Below are positions 1 through 7,118 of a stretch of 19,446 bases of DNA, piece after piece (position 1 is the first letter of the stretch; every line of letters starts with the position of its first letter). The notes beneath the pieces were generated by a model that was not told where the DNA came from, ran no database searches, and worked only from the letters and a program-made list of their open reading frames with translations. The position numbers and the translations under genes were made by a program. Source of the stretch: CAZKUN01 sp964555935 (GTDB lineage Bacteria > Armatimonadota > Zipacnadia > Zipacnadales > VGFC01); assembly GCA_964555935.1 (NCBI GenBank), contig CAZKUN010000177.1, positions 1 through 19,446 of the forward strand, read 5' to 3'.

Positions 1-707
1 GCGCCGCTCGCTGCCTCTTTCAGCTTGCGCAGCGCGTAACGGCTGTAGATGTGGCCCGCGAGCGCCGCGATGAATCCATACCCGACCACCGGGATCAGCA
101 TGTTCAGCATGGCCAGGTGTCCCTGAAACTGGATGGGCGCTCCCGCCACCACGAGTCCCGCGTGCAGGACGTACAGCCCCGGCCAAATCATCATGAACGG
201 GCTGCCCGTCGCCCGCACCCCCGGCGAGCTGAGGATCAGCGCTATCGCCGGCACCAGGTACAGGGCCGAGGCCGGCTGCATGTACTTCATCGGCAGGATC
301 CCTAGGCCGGTCAGAGCCATCTCCGTCAGTATGCCCACCAGCAGCAACCCGCCCCCAACCCATGCCAGCTTCGATGACGCCGCTGGCTCCTCCGCCACTG
401 CTTCGCCTTCCGCGCCGTACAGCCGCCGCGTCACCGGCGGCAGCAGGCGCGCCGCGCCTCCCAGGCTGAACCACAGCCAGAACCCGCAGAACGCGACCAG
501 CGGCACAATGCCGGCCAGCGCGGCCACCGGGCTCACCTTGATGTACAGATAGGCCGCCAGATACGACAACCCGCTTATCGCCACGAACCCCGCCAGAAAC
601 GCCACCAGATTCACCACTACCGGCAGCGTCCGATTGGCCGCGTAACGCTCGGCCCAGATCGAGATCTCTTGCTCCGGGTGCGACTCGCCGTTGATGTCGT
701 CACTCAT
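1..707 (-). CDS. Polytopic membrane protein, partial (3' end outside window)
   Basis: I do not recognise the family. The visible 235 residues have a short acidic N-terminus (MSDDINGESH) and about six hydrophobic segments, near residues 29-54, 58-80, 114-138, 145-160, 171-190 and 198-221, so it is an inner-membrane protein. A hydrophilic loop rich in Glu and Ala lies around residues 96-113. The reading frame is open to base 1, so the C-terminus is missing. The ATG at 707 is preceded by GAGGAG seven bases upstream. A promoter with an overlapping palindrome lies about 50-75 bases upstream. No catalytic motif is visible. It could be the first gene of an operon whose other genes lie beyond the window. 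The reading frame and membrane topology are seen; any function would be a guess. Confidence 0.8.
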   Translation of the reverse strand, partial: MSDDINGESHPEQEISIWAERYAANRTLPVVVNLVAFLAGFVAISGLSYLAAYLYIKVSPVAALAGIVPLVAFCGFWLWFSLGGAARLLPPVTRRLYGAEGEAVAEEPAASSKLAWVGGGLLLVGILTEMALTGLGILPMKYMQPASALYLVPAIALILSSPGVRATGSPFMMIWPGLYVLHAGLVVAGAPIQFQGHLAMLNMLIPVVGYGFIAALAGHIYSRYALRKLKEAASG

Positions 708-753
708 CGTCTCGCTCCTCTTACGGCGCCATTCCCTCCATATCTACATACTA

Positions 754-768
754 GTTTGTACTACAAAC
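754..768. promoter_or_regulatory. Operator-like palindrome over the -10 element
   Basis: GTTTGTA-C-TACAAAC is a perfect 7+1+7 inverted repeat. It covers the -10 hexamer and the adjoining spacer of the promoter at 755-783, where a bound dimer would block RNA polymerase. Its size and placement fit a dimeric winged-helix repressor, for example a GntR/YtrA-like or PadR-like regulator. No regulator gene is in the window, so the family is inference. Confidence 0.5.
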
Positions 769-783
769 CGATTTGCATGTCAA
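755..783 (-). promoter_or_regulatory. Sigma-70-type promoter of the membrane protein gene
   Basis: On the minus strand a perfect -35 hexamer TTGACA (778-783) is followed after exactly 17 bases by TACAAA (755-760), which matches four of six bases of the -10 consensus. Transcription would start near 748, leaving a leader of about 40 bases with a GAGGAG ribosome binding site before the ATG at 707. Its -10 and spacer are covered by a palindrome. Confidence 0.6.
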
Positions 784-863
784 GGCAATTCTCTCGTCTT
801 TTCCGCGCTGGGGATGCATCACTGCTGGGGGGAATGCGCCAAGGGTGCCAGTCGCCGTCGTAG

Positions 864-882
864 GACAGGCGTCTCGCCTGTC
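864..882. repeat. REP-like palindrome, family A
   Basis: GACAGGCG-TCT-CGCCTGTC forms an 8-bp perfect stem with a 3-base loop. Palindromes with a GGCGTCTCGCC core recur between genes in many high-GC environmental genomes; when translated they give the spurious peptide DRRDACPT, which is visible on the minus strand here. It lies between divergent or unrelated transcription units, as REP elements usually do. Confidence 0.55.
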
Positions 883-922
883 GCCGTCCGTCTCCTCACT
901 CCCGCACCATCTCCGCTGACCT

Positions 923-969
923 GTGTCGGACACTTGTCTTGCCGCCGTCGCAAAACGGGTGTCTGACAC
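923..969. repeat. REP-like inverted repeat at the 3' end of rtcB
   Basis: Two 18-base arms (923-940 and 952-969) are imperfect inverted copies of each other, 14 of 18 matching. Each carries its own small palindrome, GTGTCGGACAC at 923-933 and GTGTCTGACAC at 959-969. The element lies about 40 bases downstream of the rtcB stop on the minus strand and could fold at the transcript end. A TTTT run on that strand lies in or near the loop, so it is not a standard intrinsic terminator. Confidence 0.5.
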
Positions 970-1008
970 TGAAACTCCCACTCCTCATCCCTCCGCCGTC
1001 CCTCCGCC

Positions 1009-2469
1009 CTACCCCTTCATCACGCCGACAGGTCGCATCTTCGCAACGAGCTTCGCAATTCCCGCGCCATCGCAAATACCAACCACGGCGTTCACGTCCT
1101 TGTACGCCTCTGGCGCCTCCTCCGCAACCGTGCGCTTGCCCTTGGCGCGGATATAGATCCCGGCCCGGTTCAGCTTGCTGATCACCTGGTTCGAGTGCTG
1201 CAGCTTCAGCGCCTTCGACCGGCTCATCGCTCGGCCCGCGCCATGACACGCCGAACCCCACGTCTGGCGCATGCCCTCGTCCGTGCCGCTGAGAACATAC
1301 GACGCCGTGCCCATATCTCCGGGAACGATGACCGGCTGACCCACATCCCGATACGCCTCCGGCACCTCCGGATGTCCCGGCCCAAACGCTCGCGTCGCGC
1401 CCTTGCGGTGCACGCAGAGCTTCCGAAGCTGCCCGTCGATCTCGTGCTCCTCGAACTTCGCCACGTTATGCGCGACGTCGTAGACGATGTCCATCCCGAG
1501 CTTCGTCTCCCCCGTGCCAAGCACGTTCTCGAACGCCGTCCGCACCCAGTGCGTGATGCACTGACGGTTCGCCCAGGCATAGTTCGCCGCACACGCCATC
1601 GCCGCGAAATAGTTCTGCCCCTCGGGGCTCGTCACCGGCGCGCAAGCGAGCTGTCGATCCACGAGCTGGATGCCGTACTCGCGCACCGCGTCCTGCATGA
1701 TCTCCAGCGAGTCGTCGCACGTCTGGTGTCCCAATCCGCGCGATCCCGTGTGGATCATCACGGTGACCTGACCCTCGTTGAGGATGCCATACGCGTGCGC
1801 CGCGTCCTCGTCGAAGATCTCCACAACCTCCTGGATCTCGAGGAAGTGATTCCCCGATCCCAGCGTCCCGAGTTGCGGCCGCCCGCGCTCGATCGCGTGA
1901 TCGCTCAACGCGTCCGGATCCGCGCCCTCCATCGCGCCCTCTTCCTCAAGCACCGCCAAGTCCTCGCGCCGACCGTAGCCTTGCTTCACTGCCCAGCCCG
2001 CGCCATTGATCAGGACGTTCTCGAGTTCCCGACGCTGGACGGGCGACTTGCCTTTCCCACCGACGCCGGCGGGCACCGTCGAATACACGCCATCGATCAG
2101 GTCGCCGATCCGGTCCTTGATGTCTCGGTACATCAGGTCCGTCCGCACCATCCGAACGCCGCAGTTGATGTCATAGCCGACTCCGCCCGGCGAGATGACT
2201 CCCGTCTCCGCATCCGTTGCCGCGACGCCGCCGATCGGGAAGCCATAGCCGTAATGAAAGTCCGGCATCGCCAGCGATACCCGCTCGATGCCGACCAGCG
2301 TCGCGACGTTCGCGACCTGCTGCAGCGCGGCATCCTCTCGCATCGCCTGCATCATCGAATCATCCGCGTAGATGATCCCCGGAACCGTCATGCCCTGGTT
2401 CGCGTCAACGGGGATCCGCCACCGGTACTCGTCCAGTTTCTCCAGCTTGCCCTCGTATGTCTTCGCCAT
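1009..2469 (-). CDS. rtcB: RtcB family RNA-splicing ligase
   Basis: RtcB joins RNA 2',3'-cyclic phosphate or 3'-phosphate ends to 5'-OH ends using GTP and Mn2+, in tRNA splicing or RNA repair. The 486 residues are complete for the long form of the family. Metal and guanylylation residues are in place: Asp100 and Cys103 in GYDINCGVR, His208 in GSGNHFLE, His240 in MIHTGSRGLGH, His334 in DVAHN, and the guanylylated His409 in SACHGAGRAMSR. The C-terminal DVNAVVGICDGAGIAKLVA block is also present. The ATG at 2469 has an AAGGGGGG ribosome binding site, part of which lies in a small CCCCT-TCT-AGGGG hairpin (2476-2488). It follows the DciA-like gene by 60 bases on the same strand, so it is probably the last gene of a recF operon. 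No archease or RtcR regulator gene is visible. Function is secure from motifs; the physiological substrate is unknown. Confidence 0.97.
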   Translation of the reverse strand: MAKTYEGKLEKLDEYRWRIPVDANQGMTVPGIIYADDSMMQAMREDAALQQVANVATLVGIERVSLAMPDFHYGYGFPIGGVAATDAETGVISPGGVGYDINCGVRMVRTDLMYRDIKDRIGDLIDGVYSTVPAGVGGKGKSPVQRRELENVLINGAGWAVKQGYGRREDLAVLEEEGAMEGADPDALSDHAIERGRPQLGTLGSGNHFLEIQEVVEIFDEDAAHAYGILNEGQVTVMIHTGSRGLGHQTCDDSLEIMQDAVREYGIQLVDRQLACAPVTSPEGQNYFAAMACAANYAWANRQCITHWVRTAFENVLGTGETKLGMDIVYDVAHNVAKFEEHEIDGQLRKLCVHRKGATRAFGPGHPEVPEAYRDVGQPVIVPGDMGTASYVLSGTDEGMRQTWGSACHGAGRAMSRSKALKLQHSNQVISKLNRAGIYIRAKGKRTVAEEAPEAYKDVNAVVGICDGAGIAKLVAKMRPVGVMKG

Positions 2470-2529
2470 GTCGCCCCCCTTCTAGGGGAATGCAATACGA
2501 CGGGCGGCGCGTTTGGTTCTGCTGCCTCG

Positions 2530-3135
2530 TCATCTGACCTTCCGACCACACATCTGGCACTCGTCAAACTTCGGCGCGACGATCCACCCGCAGTCGGAGC
2601 ACTTCACGTAGCCGTTGTTCCACCGCCAGCGGTTCATCCGACGCTCGCTGATGGCAGCCTTCCGAAATCGCTCTCGAATGCCCTCATTCGCGATGGCTTC
2701 GGCATCGCTGTCGATCTCGTCGAGTTCGCGTTTCGTCATCACAATCGAATCCAGCTCCGACTTCGATGGCCCCGCCTGCTCCGCGAGACCGAGCTGATAC
2801 TCCTCCGGGTCCTTGCCTCGCCGCAGCGTCGACGTGCGGATCTCCTTCACGACCGGCCCCGACAGCTCGCGGTTGATTCGCCGGATGATCTCCTTCGAAT
2901 CGAGGCTCAACTGATGCGCGAGCGCGGGCGAATCGCACCACACCCACATGATGGCATGCTGCACCTTGTTCACGCGCGTCCGGTCGGCGTAGAACTCCCC
3001 GACGCAGTCGCGCCAGACCAACGCGGCCAGCCGCTCCCTAACGCGGGTGCGCCCCTCGGTACGCGCGACCAGATTGTCGAGCGCGGCGCCGATGGGCGAA
3101 ACTTGCCCCGATCGGCGACCTTTCGGACCTGCCAC
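2530..3135 (-). CDS. DUF721/DciA-like protein with C-terminal zinc ribbon
   Basis: The 201-residue protein has a DUF721 (DciA-like) domain at about residues 14-102, with the typical W-x-x-x-V-G block (WRDCVGEFYADRT) and the later SLDSKEIIRRIN helix. DciA proteins help load the replicative helicase DnaB in bacteria without a DnaC-type loader. A charged linker (about 103-170) leads to a zinc-ribbon-like tail with Cys179, Cys182, Cys193 and Cys196, spaced CxxC-x10-CxxC. The likely start is GTG at 3135, one base after the recF stop, with GGAGG seven bases upstream; the longer open frame would overlap recF by about 150 bases and has no such site. Location directly after recF is common for DUF721 genes. 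The domain call is good; helicase loading is inferred from the family, and the role of the zinc tail is unknown. Confidence 0.85.
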   Translation of the reverse strand: MAGPKGRRSGQVSPIGAALDNLVARTEGRTRVRERLAALVWRDCVGEFYADRTRVNKVQHAIMWVWCDSPALAHQLSLDSKEIIRRINRELSGPVVKEIRTSTLRRGKDPEEYQLGLAEQAGPSKSELDSIVMTKRELDEIDSDAEAIANEGIRERFRKAAISERRMNRWRWNNGYVKCSDCGWIVAPKFDECQMCGRKVR

Positions 3136-3136
3136 T

Positions 3137-4279
3137 TCAAGCCTCCGCGGTGAGCACGCCGTCGTGGACTGAGTAGACCGCCGCGTCCGTGTCCCGGCGC
3201 AGCGGCTCGGTGAGATGCGTGGTGGTGATGATGAGTTGAGTCTTGTCCCCGGCTTGCTCCAGCACCCGTCCCGCGCGACTCTCATCAAGCTCGCTCAGGC
3301 AATCATCCAGCAGCACGAGCGGCGTCTCGTCGAGTCGAGTCCGAGCGACCTCTGCCTCGGCCAGTCGGAGCGCCAAGACGGCCGTTCGCTGTTGACCTTG
3401 CGAGCCAAACTTCCTCAAGTCCTTCTCGTCGACCCTCAACTGGATATCGTCCCGATGCGGGCCCGTCAACGTCCGCCGAAGGTTGATCTCCTGCGGGCGC
3501 TTCTCGTCGAGCTTCTGCAGCATCGTTCCCTGCAGCGCGACCGCCTCTCCCCCATCGCCCTCCCACACGTTTGATCGGTACTCGACCGACAACTCCTCCG
3601 CGCCGCCCGTCAGTTCGTGATGGATGCGCTTGGCCGCCTCCGCCAGATCCCGGATGTACTTGCCTCGGGCCTTCACAATCTCCGCGCCGTGTTTTGCGAC
3701 CTGCTCATCCCAGGCGTTCAGCTGATCCTCCGACGCCCGCCGCTCGGCGATCATCCCCAGCAGTTCTCCGCGCTGGCGAAGCGCCCGTCGATACTGCTGC
3801 GCGTCCGCGAGGTGCAGCGGCTGGATCTGACCGATCGCCACGTTCATGAACCGCCGTCGCCCGCCCGGGTCGCCCTTCGCCAGCGCGAGATCGTCCGGTG
3901 AGAACACCACCACTGTGATCTCGCCGATGATCGCGCGCGAGCCGTTAATCGGCTCATCGTTCAGCGCGAACTGTTTCTGCGGCGCGCCGGTGAATCGCGC
4001 GGCCTCGGGAGTCATCATCACCATGCGTAGTGACACCGGCCCGCGGACGCCCCGCTCGAACCGTCCGCTGACGATGGTCTGATCCTCTCCCCACCGGATC
4101 AACTCGTCATCGCGATTGGTCCGCTGCGACTTCGTCCGCGCCAGCGCGCAGATCGCCTCGAGAATACTCGTCTTGCCTTGCGCGTTGTCACCCACGATGA
4201 CGGTCGTCCGCGCCTCGAACTGCAGCAGCGCCTCGCGGTAGACCCTAAAATCCTCAAGCGACAGCACCCGTATCTGCAA
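3137..4279 (-). CDS. recF: DNA replication and repair protein RecF
   Basis: RecF is an SMC-like ATPase that binds gapped DNA and, with RecO and RecR, helps load RecA at stalled forks. The 380 residues match the usual family length. Walker A is GDNAQGKT at 30-37, the ABC signature is GSQGQQRT at 292-299, Walker B is LVLLDD at 321-326 followed by the D-loop SELDE. The start is TTG at 4279, with GGTGAGGAG ahead of it; the resulting N-terminus (MQIRVLSLEDFRVY) fits the family. It is followed at once by the DciA-like gene and then rtcB. Unlike many bacteria, recF is not adjacent to dnaN: a hydrolase and a radical SAM gene on the opposite strand lie between them. Confidence 0.97.
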   Translation of the reverse strand: MQIRVLSLEDFRVYREALLQFEARTTVIVGDNAQGKTSILEAICALARTKSQRTNRDDELIRWGEDQTIVSGRFERGVRGPVSLRMVMMTPEAARFTGAPQKQFALNDEPINGSRAIIGEITVVVFSPDDLALAKGDPGGRRRFMNVAIGQIQPLHLADAQQYRRALRQRGELLGMIAERRASEDQLNAWDEQVAKHGAEIVKARGKYIRDLAEAAKRIHHELTGGAEELSVEYRSNVWEGDGGEAVALQGTMLQKLDEKRPQEINLRRTLTGPHRDDIQLRVDEKDLRKFGSQGQQRTAVLALRLAEAEVARTRLDETPLVLLDDCLSELDESRAGRVLEQAGDKTQLIITTTHLTEPLRRDTDAAVYSVHDGVLTAEA

Positions 4280-4865
4280 TCTGTCTCCTCACCCGATGCC
4301 GTCCGTGCCTGCGGCTCGCCTCAGCCGCACGCCAAACCACATTACTGCGGGGCTGTTGAGAAAGCCACCGTTCAGTTGGGGACTGTCCAAGCAACGGCAC
4401 GCAGTGCCCGTTGCGCAGGACTGTCCCTTGTTGGTGTGGCTTTCTCAACAGCCCCACTGCCTACCAGATGCATATCCGGATTCCCGCCCATTTCCCGCAT
4501 TCTGAGCGCTCTCTCACCCCCTTCGACCCACAGGGCGGGCGTATCCGTGATTCGCGCTCAGGATCGATCCTCGCAGGTCGTTTTCTATTGAACATTCCAA
4601 TAGATCAGTGCCCGCCGAATCACCTCGCCGCCACCATGCCGGGTACGGGACGTCTAGTTCCTGCGCCACTCATCCCCCACCTTCCGTGATCATTACGTGT
4701 GTATTGTGCTGTATCGATCACAAACTTCCCGACCGGTGCGATTACACAGGCCGGGCCAGCCGTGCGCCGGATCACGGATCAAGACGAGGCTGTTCCGCAA
4801 CCCGGCACGCCGTTCGCACTGTACGCCTCACCACTGACATGCCGACGCCGTTCGGGGAGGCTGAC
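4280..4865. other. Intergenic region between divergent recF and hydrolase genes
   Basis: The 586 bases hold the 107-bp hairpin at 4349-4455 and must contain promoters for recF (leftward) and the hydrolase (rightward), but I see no strong -35/-10 pair. A GTGATC/GATCAC inverted pair around 4684-4714 is too widely spaced to call a site. Open frames here have no homology or start signals that I recognise. Confidence 0.5.
4349..4455. repeat. 107-bp imperfect hairpin element (MITE-like)
   Basis: Terminal 20-base arms are perfect inverted copies: GGGGCTGTTGAGAAAGCCAC at 4349-4368 and its complement at 4436-4455. Inside, GGGACTGTCC and GGACTGTCCC pair with one mismatch, and GCAACGG pairs with CCGTTGC at the tip, so the whole element can fold into one long stem. 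It holds no open frame of note. It lies about 70 bases upstream of recF. Size, exact ends and lack of coding sequence fit a miniature inverted-repeat element; a large structured regulatory element is the alternative. Confidence 0.6.
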
Positions 4866-5945
4866 ATGATATGGCGCGTCGCTCTGATACTCGGCCTGGG
4901 AGCCGCCATCGCCTTCGTGGTGGCGGCCCGTGGGCCGAAGACCCGGGCGTTTACCGACGTCGATGGGGGCGCGCCTCGCGTCGTGACACTCGAGTTCCCC
5001 GATCTCGCGGACGAGGGGCGCGACGGTCGCAGCGTGCCGCTTAAGATCCACTGCCCGGTTGGCGACGGTCCGTTCCCATTGTTGGTGTATTCTCACGGAG
5101 GTCTGGGCTCGTGGGACGCCCACCTCTACGAAGCCCAGTTCATGGCCGGCCATGGCTACGTGGTCGTCTGCATCGAGCATGTCTATAGCAACGCGGCGAA
5201 GGGGAGGGACTACGTGAGGCAAGCTCGCGGCTCGCTCCGAGAGCGCTTTGACTACGCCCTCCAACGCATCACTCACGACCCTCAGACCGTGCTTGAGCGG
5301 CCGGGGGATGTGAGCTTCGCGATCGACCAGGCCGTCGAGTGGAACCAAGGCGATCCGCAACTCAAGGGACGCATCGATACTGAGAAGATCGCCGTCCTCG
5401 GTCACTCCTTCGGCGCCTACACGACGCTGGTCGCCTGCGGGGCTCAGCCGATCCTCGATCACCTCGATCCGGCAGTCCCGCCTGGCGAAGGACTGGCCGG
5501 CGACCTCAGCGACCCTCGGATTATGGTCGGCGTTGCGATGTCACCTCAGGGCCCGGGTTCGTGGGGGCTCGGCGCCGAAAGCTACGGTACGATCGACCGG
5601 CCACTGCTGTGCTTCAGCGGATCCAACGACGACATGTACGCCTACGACGGCTCGACGCTGCCGGCGACCGTCCGGCTTCAGGCTTTCGAGGCCCTCCCGC
5701 CCGGCGACAAGTATTTCCTGTGGCTCGACAAGGCGGACCACTTCTCCTTCGCCGACAATCCGAAAGCCCACCTCTTCCCCCCACCCGCCCGCGCGGATAC
5801 CCAGCGCATTCTGCAACCCATGACCCTCGCCTTCTGCGACGCCTATCTCAAGGACGGCGCTGACGCCAAAGCCCGCCTTACGGAAGACTACGCGAACTCT
5901 CTCTGCGGCGATGTCGTCACGCAGGTCACCTGGTACGAGAAGTAG
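4866..5945 (+). CDS. Alpha/beta hydrolase, membrane-anchored or exported
   Basis: This 359-residue protein starts with a hydrophobic segment (residues 3-21), either an uncleaved anchor or a signal peptide. The hydrolase fold shows the oxyanion-hole motif SHGG at 76-79, the nucleophile elbow GHSFG with Ser181, a probable acid at Asp255 or Asp256 in SGSNDD, and His292 in KADHFSF. This arrangement is typical of serine esterases of the dienelactone-hydrolase/platelet-activating-factor-acetylhydrolase type, acting on ester bonds at or outside the membrane. The ATG at 4866 has GGGGAGG upstream; the longer open frame back to 4608 has no ribosome binding site and its extra residues are not protein-like. 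The radical SAM gene starts 54 bases later, so the two may be cotranscribed. Substrate is unknown. Confidence 0.88.
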   Translation: MIWRVALILGLGAAIAFVVAARGPKTRAFTDVDGGAPRVVTLEFPDLADEGRDGRSVPLKIHCPVGDGPFPLLVYSHGGLGSWDAHLYEAQFMAGHGYVVVCIEHVYSNAAKGRDYVRQARGSLRERFDYALQRITHDPQTVLERPGDVSFAIDQAVEWNQGDPQLKGRIDTEKIAVLGHSFGAYTTLVACGAQPILDHLDPAVPPGEGLAGDLSDPRIMVGVAMSPQGPGSWGLGAESYGTIDRPLLCFSGSNDDMYAYDGSTLPATVRLQAFEALPPGDKYFLWLDKADHFSFADNPKAHLFPPPARADTQRILQPMTLAFCDAYLKDGADAKARLTEDYANSLCGDVVTQVTWYEK

Positions 5946-5999
5946 TCGCCGCAACGTGCTACAAGGTCCATGCGTATACCTCTCGGGAGTTGATGCCAC

Positions 6000-7001
6000 A
6001 TGCCTGTCTTTATCCACGCAGCCGGATGCACCAACACCTGCCGTCACTGCGGCGCTGAAGGCCGGCCTCCTCACGGCGCGCTGTTCAGTCTCGGCGAAGT
6101 CCGCGCCATCGCCCATGAGTGGGGCCTCCTCGTCATCTACTTCGAGCTGAGCGCTCACCCCGATTTCCCGGAGATCATGCACCCCGACGTCAACGATGGT
6201 GAGGACGTGCTGGCGACCAACGGGTTCGGCCTTGCCCGCTGCGCTGATTCCGATGCTGTGTTCGCGCGCCTCCGCGAGTTCGGCTATACGGGCGTATCCC
6301 ACACGCTCCACAGCATCGGCGATAACCACGATTGGTTCGTCGCTCGAAGGGGCGCCTACCAGGACATCATTACTTCCTCTGCGCGGGTGGTCGAAGCGGG
6401 CTTTGAACTCCACTGGAATGTGTGTCTTGACAACCGACACTTGGCGGACGCTCCGATCCTCGTCGAGATGAAAGAGCGCGAGTTCGGCGGGACTATATCT
6501 GTGGGCATCCCCAATCACTGCGTCAACAGACGCATGTGGGATTACGAGAGCCTCAGACCATCCGAACGCGATGTGGCGACTCACCTCACCGATGATTTCC
6601 TCGCGCAATGCGAGTGGCCCAAACCCGTGGGGGAACTCACTGAGGACGCTTGGCTCCGGGCTTGGCATGACGATCCCAAGCCGTTCGAGCCACGCTACGA
6701 TCACGACTCGTGGCCCCCTGACGACCCCTTCACGGATCTCAGCATCGAGATCAGCGCGGATCGCTCCATCCGCCTCGCACCCTTGGGCGCACCCAAGATC
6801 CACCTCGGTCACTTGGCCGATGGTAGAGCCGCCATTGAGGACCGCCTCCGCGCCCTCCCCTGCCCTGAGCTGACCATCACACCTGATGAAGCCGCCACCG
6901 TCCTCTCGGGCTCGCCCCTACTCCACACCAGCCCCCTCAGCGTCCGAAACAAGGTCGTCGCCACACTCGTCCACGACGGTGCCGTCGTGGACCAGACGTA
7001 G
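6000..7001 (+). CDS. Radical SAM protein of unknown function
   Basis: The 333-residue protein carries the radical SAM cluster motif CxxxCxxC at Cys10, Cys14 and Cys17 (GCTNTCRHCG), very close to the N-terminus. These residues would bind a 4Fe-4S cluster that splits S-adenosylmethionine. The following FELSAHPDFPEI and LATNGFGLAR segments match the barrel strand pattern of the superfamily. Additional cysteines are scattered (Cys78 region onward) but do not form an obvious SPASM or other second-cluster motif. The C-terminal third (about 225-333) is rich in Pro, Asp and His and is not recognised. The ATG at 6000 follows GGGAG by ten bases. No precursor peptide, partner dehydrogenase or tRNA/cofactor biosynthesis gene is adjacent; the nearest gene is the hydrolase 54 bases upstream. 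Superfamily is confident, reaction unknown. Confidence 0.85.
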   Translation: MPVFIHAAGCTNTCRHCGAEGRPPHGALFSLGEVRAIAHEWGLLVIYFELSAHPDFPEIMHPDVNDGEDVLATNGFGLARCADSDAVFARLREFGYTGVSHTLHSIGDNHDWFVARRGAYQDIITSSARVVEAGFELHWNVCLDNRHLADAPILVEMKEREFGGTISVGIPNHCVNRRMWDYESLRPSERDVATHLTDDFLAQCEWPKPVGELTEDAWLRAWHDDPKPFEPRYDHDSWPPDDPFTDLSIEISADRSIRLAPLGAPKIHLGHLADGRAAIEDRLRALPCPELTITPDEAATVLSGSPLLHTSPLSVRNKVVATLVHDGAVVDQT

Positions 7002-7034
7002 CCGCCAGGCGAGACAGAGCCTATCCCTACAGAA

Positions 7035-7066
7035 AAGAGAGCCCACCATAATCGGCGGGCCCTCTT
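7035..7066 (-). terminator. Intrinsic terminator of dnaN
   Basis: An interrupted stem pairs AAGAG, GCCC and CC (7035-7047) with GG, GGGC and CTCTT (7054-7066) around a 6-base loop, with two mismatches. On the minus strand it is followed by TTTTCTGT, so it suits transcription leaving dnaN, whose stop lies 53 bases upstream. On the plus strand no U-run follows, though the hairpin could also slow transcription leaving the radical SAM gene. Confidence 0.65.
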
Positions 7067-7085
7067 GCAGTGTCGTTAGTCGTCC

Positions 7086-7115
7086 CTGTCCCCTGTAACT
7101 GTCCCCTATCCCCTG
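7086..7115. repeat. Short direct repeat CTGTCCCCT
   Basis: CTGTCCCCT occurs at 7086-7094 and 7099-7107, 13 bases apart, followed by a degenerate third unit (ATCCCCTG). It lies between the dnaN stop and its terminator hairpin. It may be a decayed copy of a dispersed repeat; the resemblance to ACTGTCC in the 4349-4455 element is short and may be chance. Confidence 0.35.
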
Positions 7116-7118
7116 CCG

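Larger units (their letters stand above)
708..1008. other. Intergenic region between the membrane protein gene and rtcB
   Basis: The 301 bases contain the promoter and palindrome of the leftward membrane gene, one 8-bp hairpin (864-882) and the two-arm repeat at 923-969. Open frames crossing it read through these repeats, lack a convincing ribosome binding site and look like shadows. I see no RNA gene. Confidence 0.6.

Noticed and set aside
751..981. Minus-strand open frame containing DRRDACPT
   Set aside because: This peptide is the known spurious translation of the GGCGTCTCGCC palindrome; there is no start signal.
1195..3153. 652-codon open frame on the plus strand
   Set aside because: It is antisense to rtcB and the DciA-like gene, whose products are recognisable; its Arg/His/Leu-rich product is a high-GC shadow frame.
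5541..6812. 423-codon open frame on the minus strand
   Set aside because: Antisense to the hydrolase and radical SAM genes, both with clear motifs; its product has no family features.
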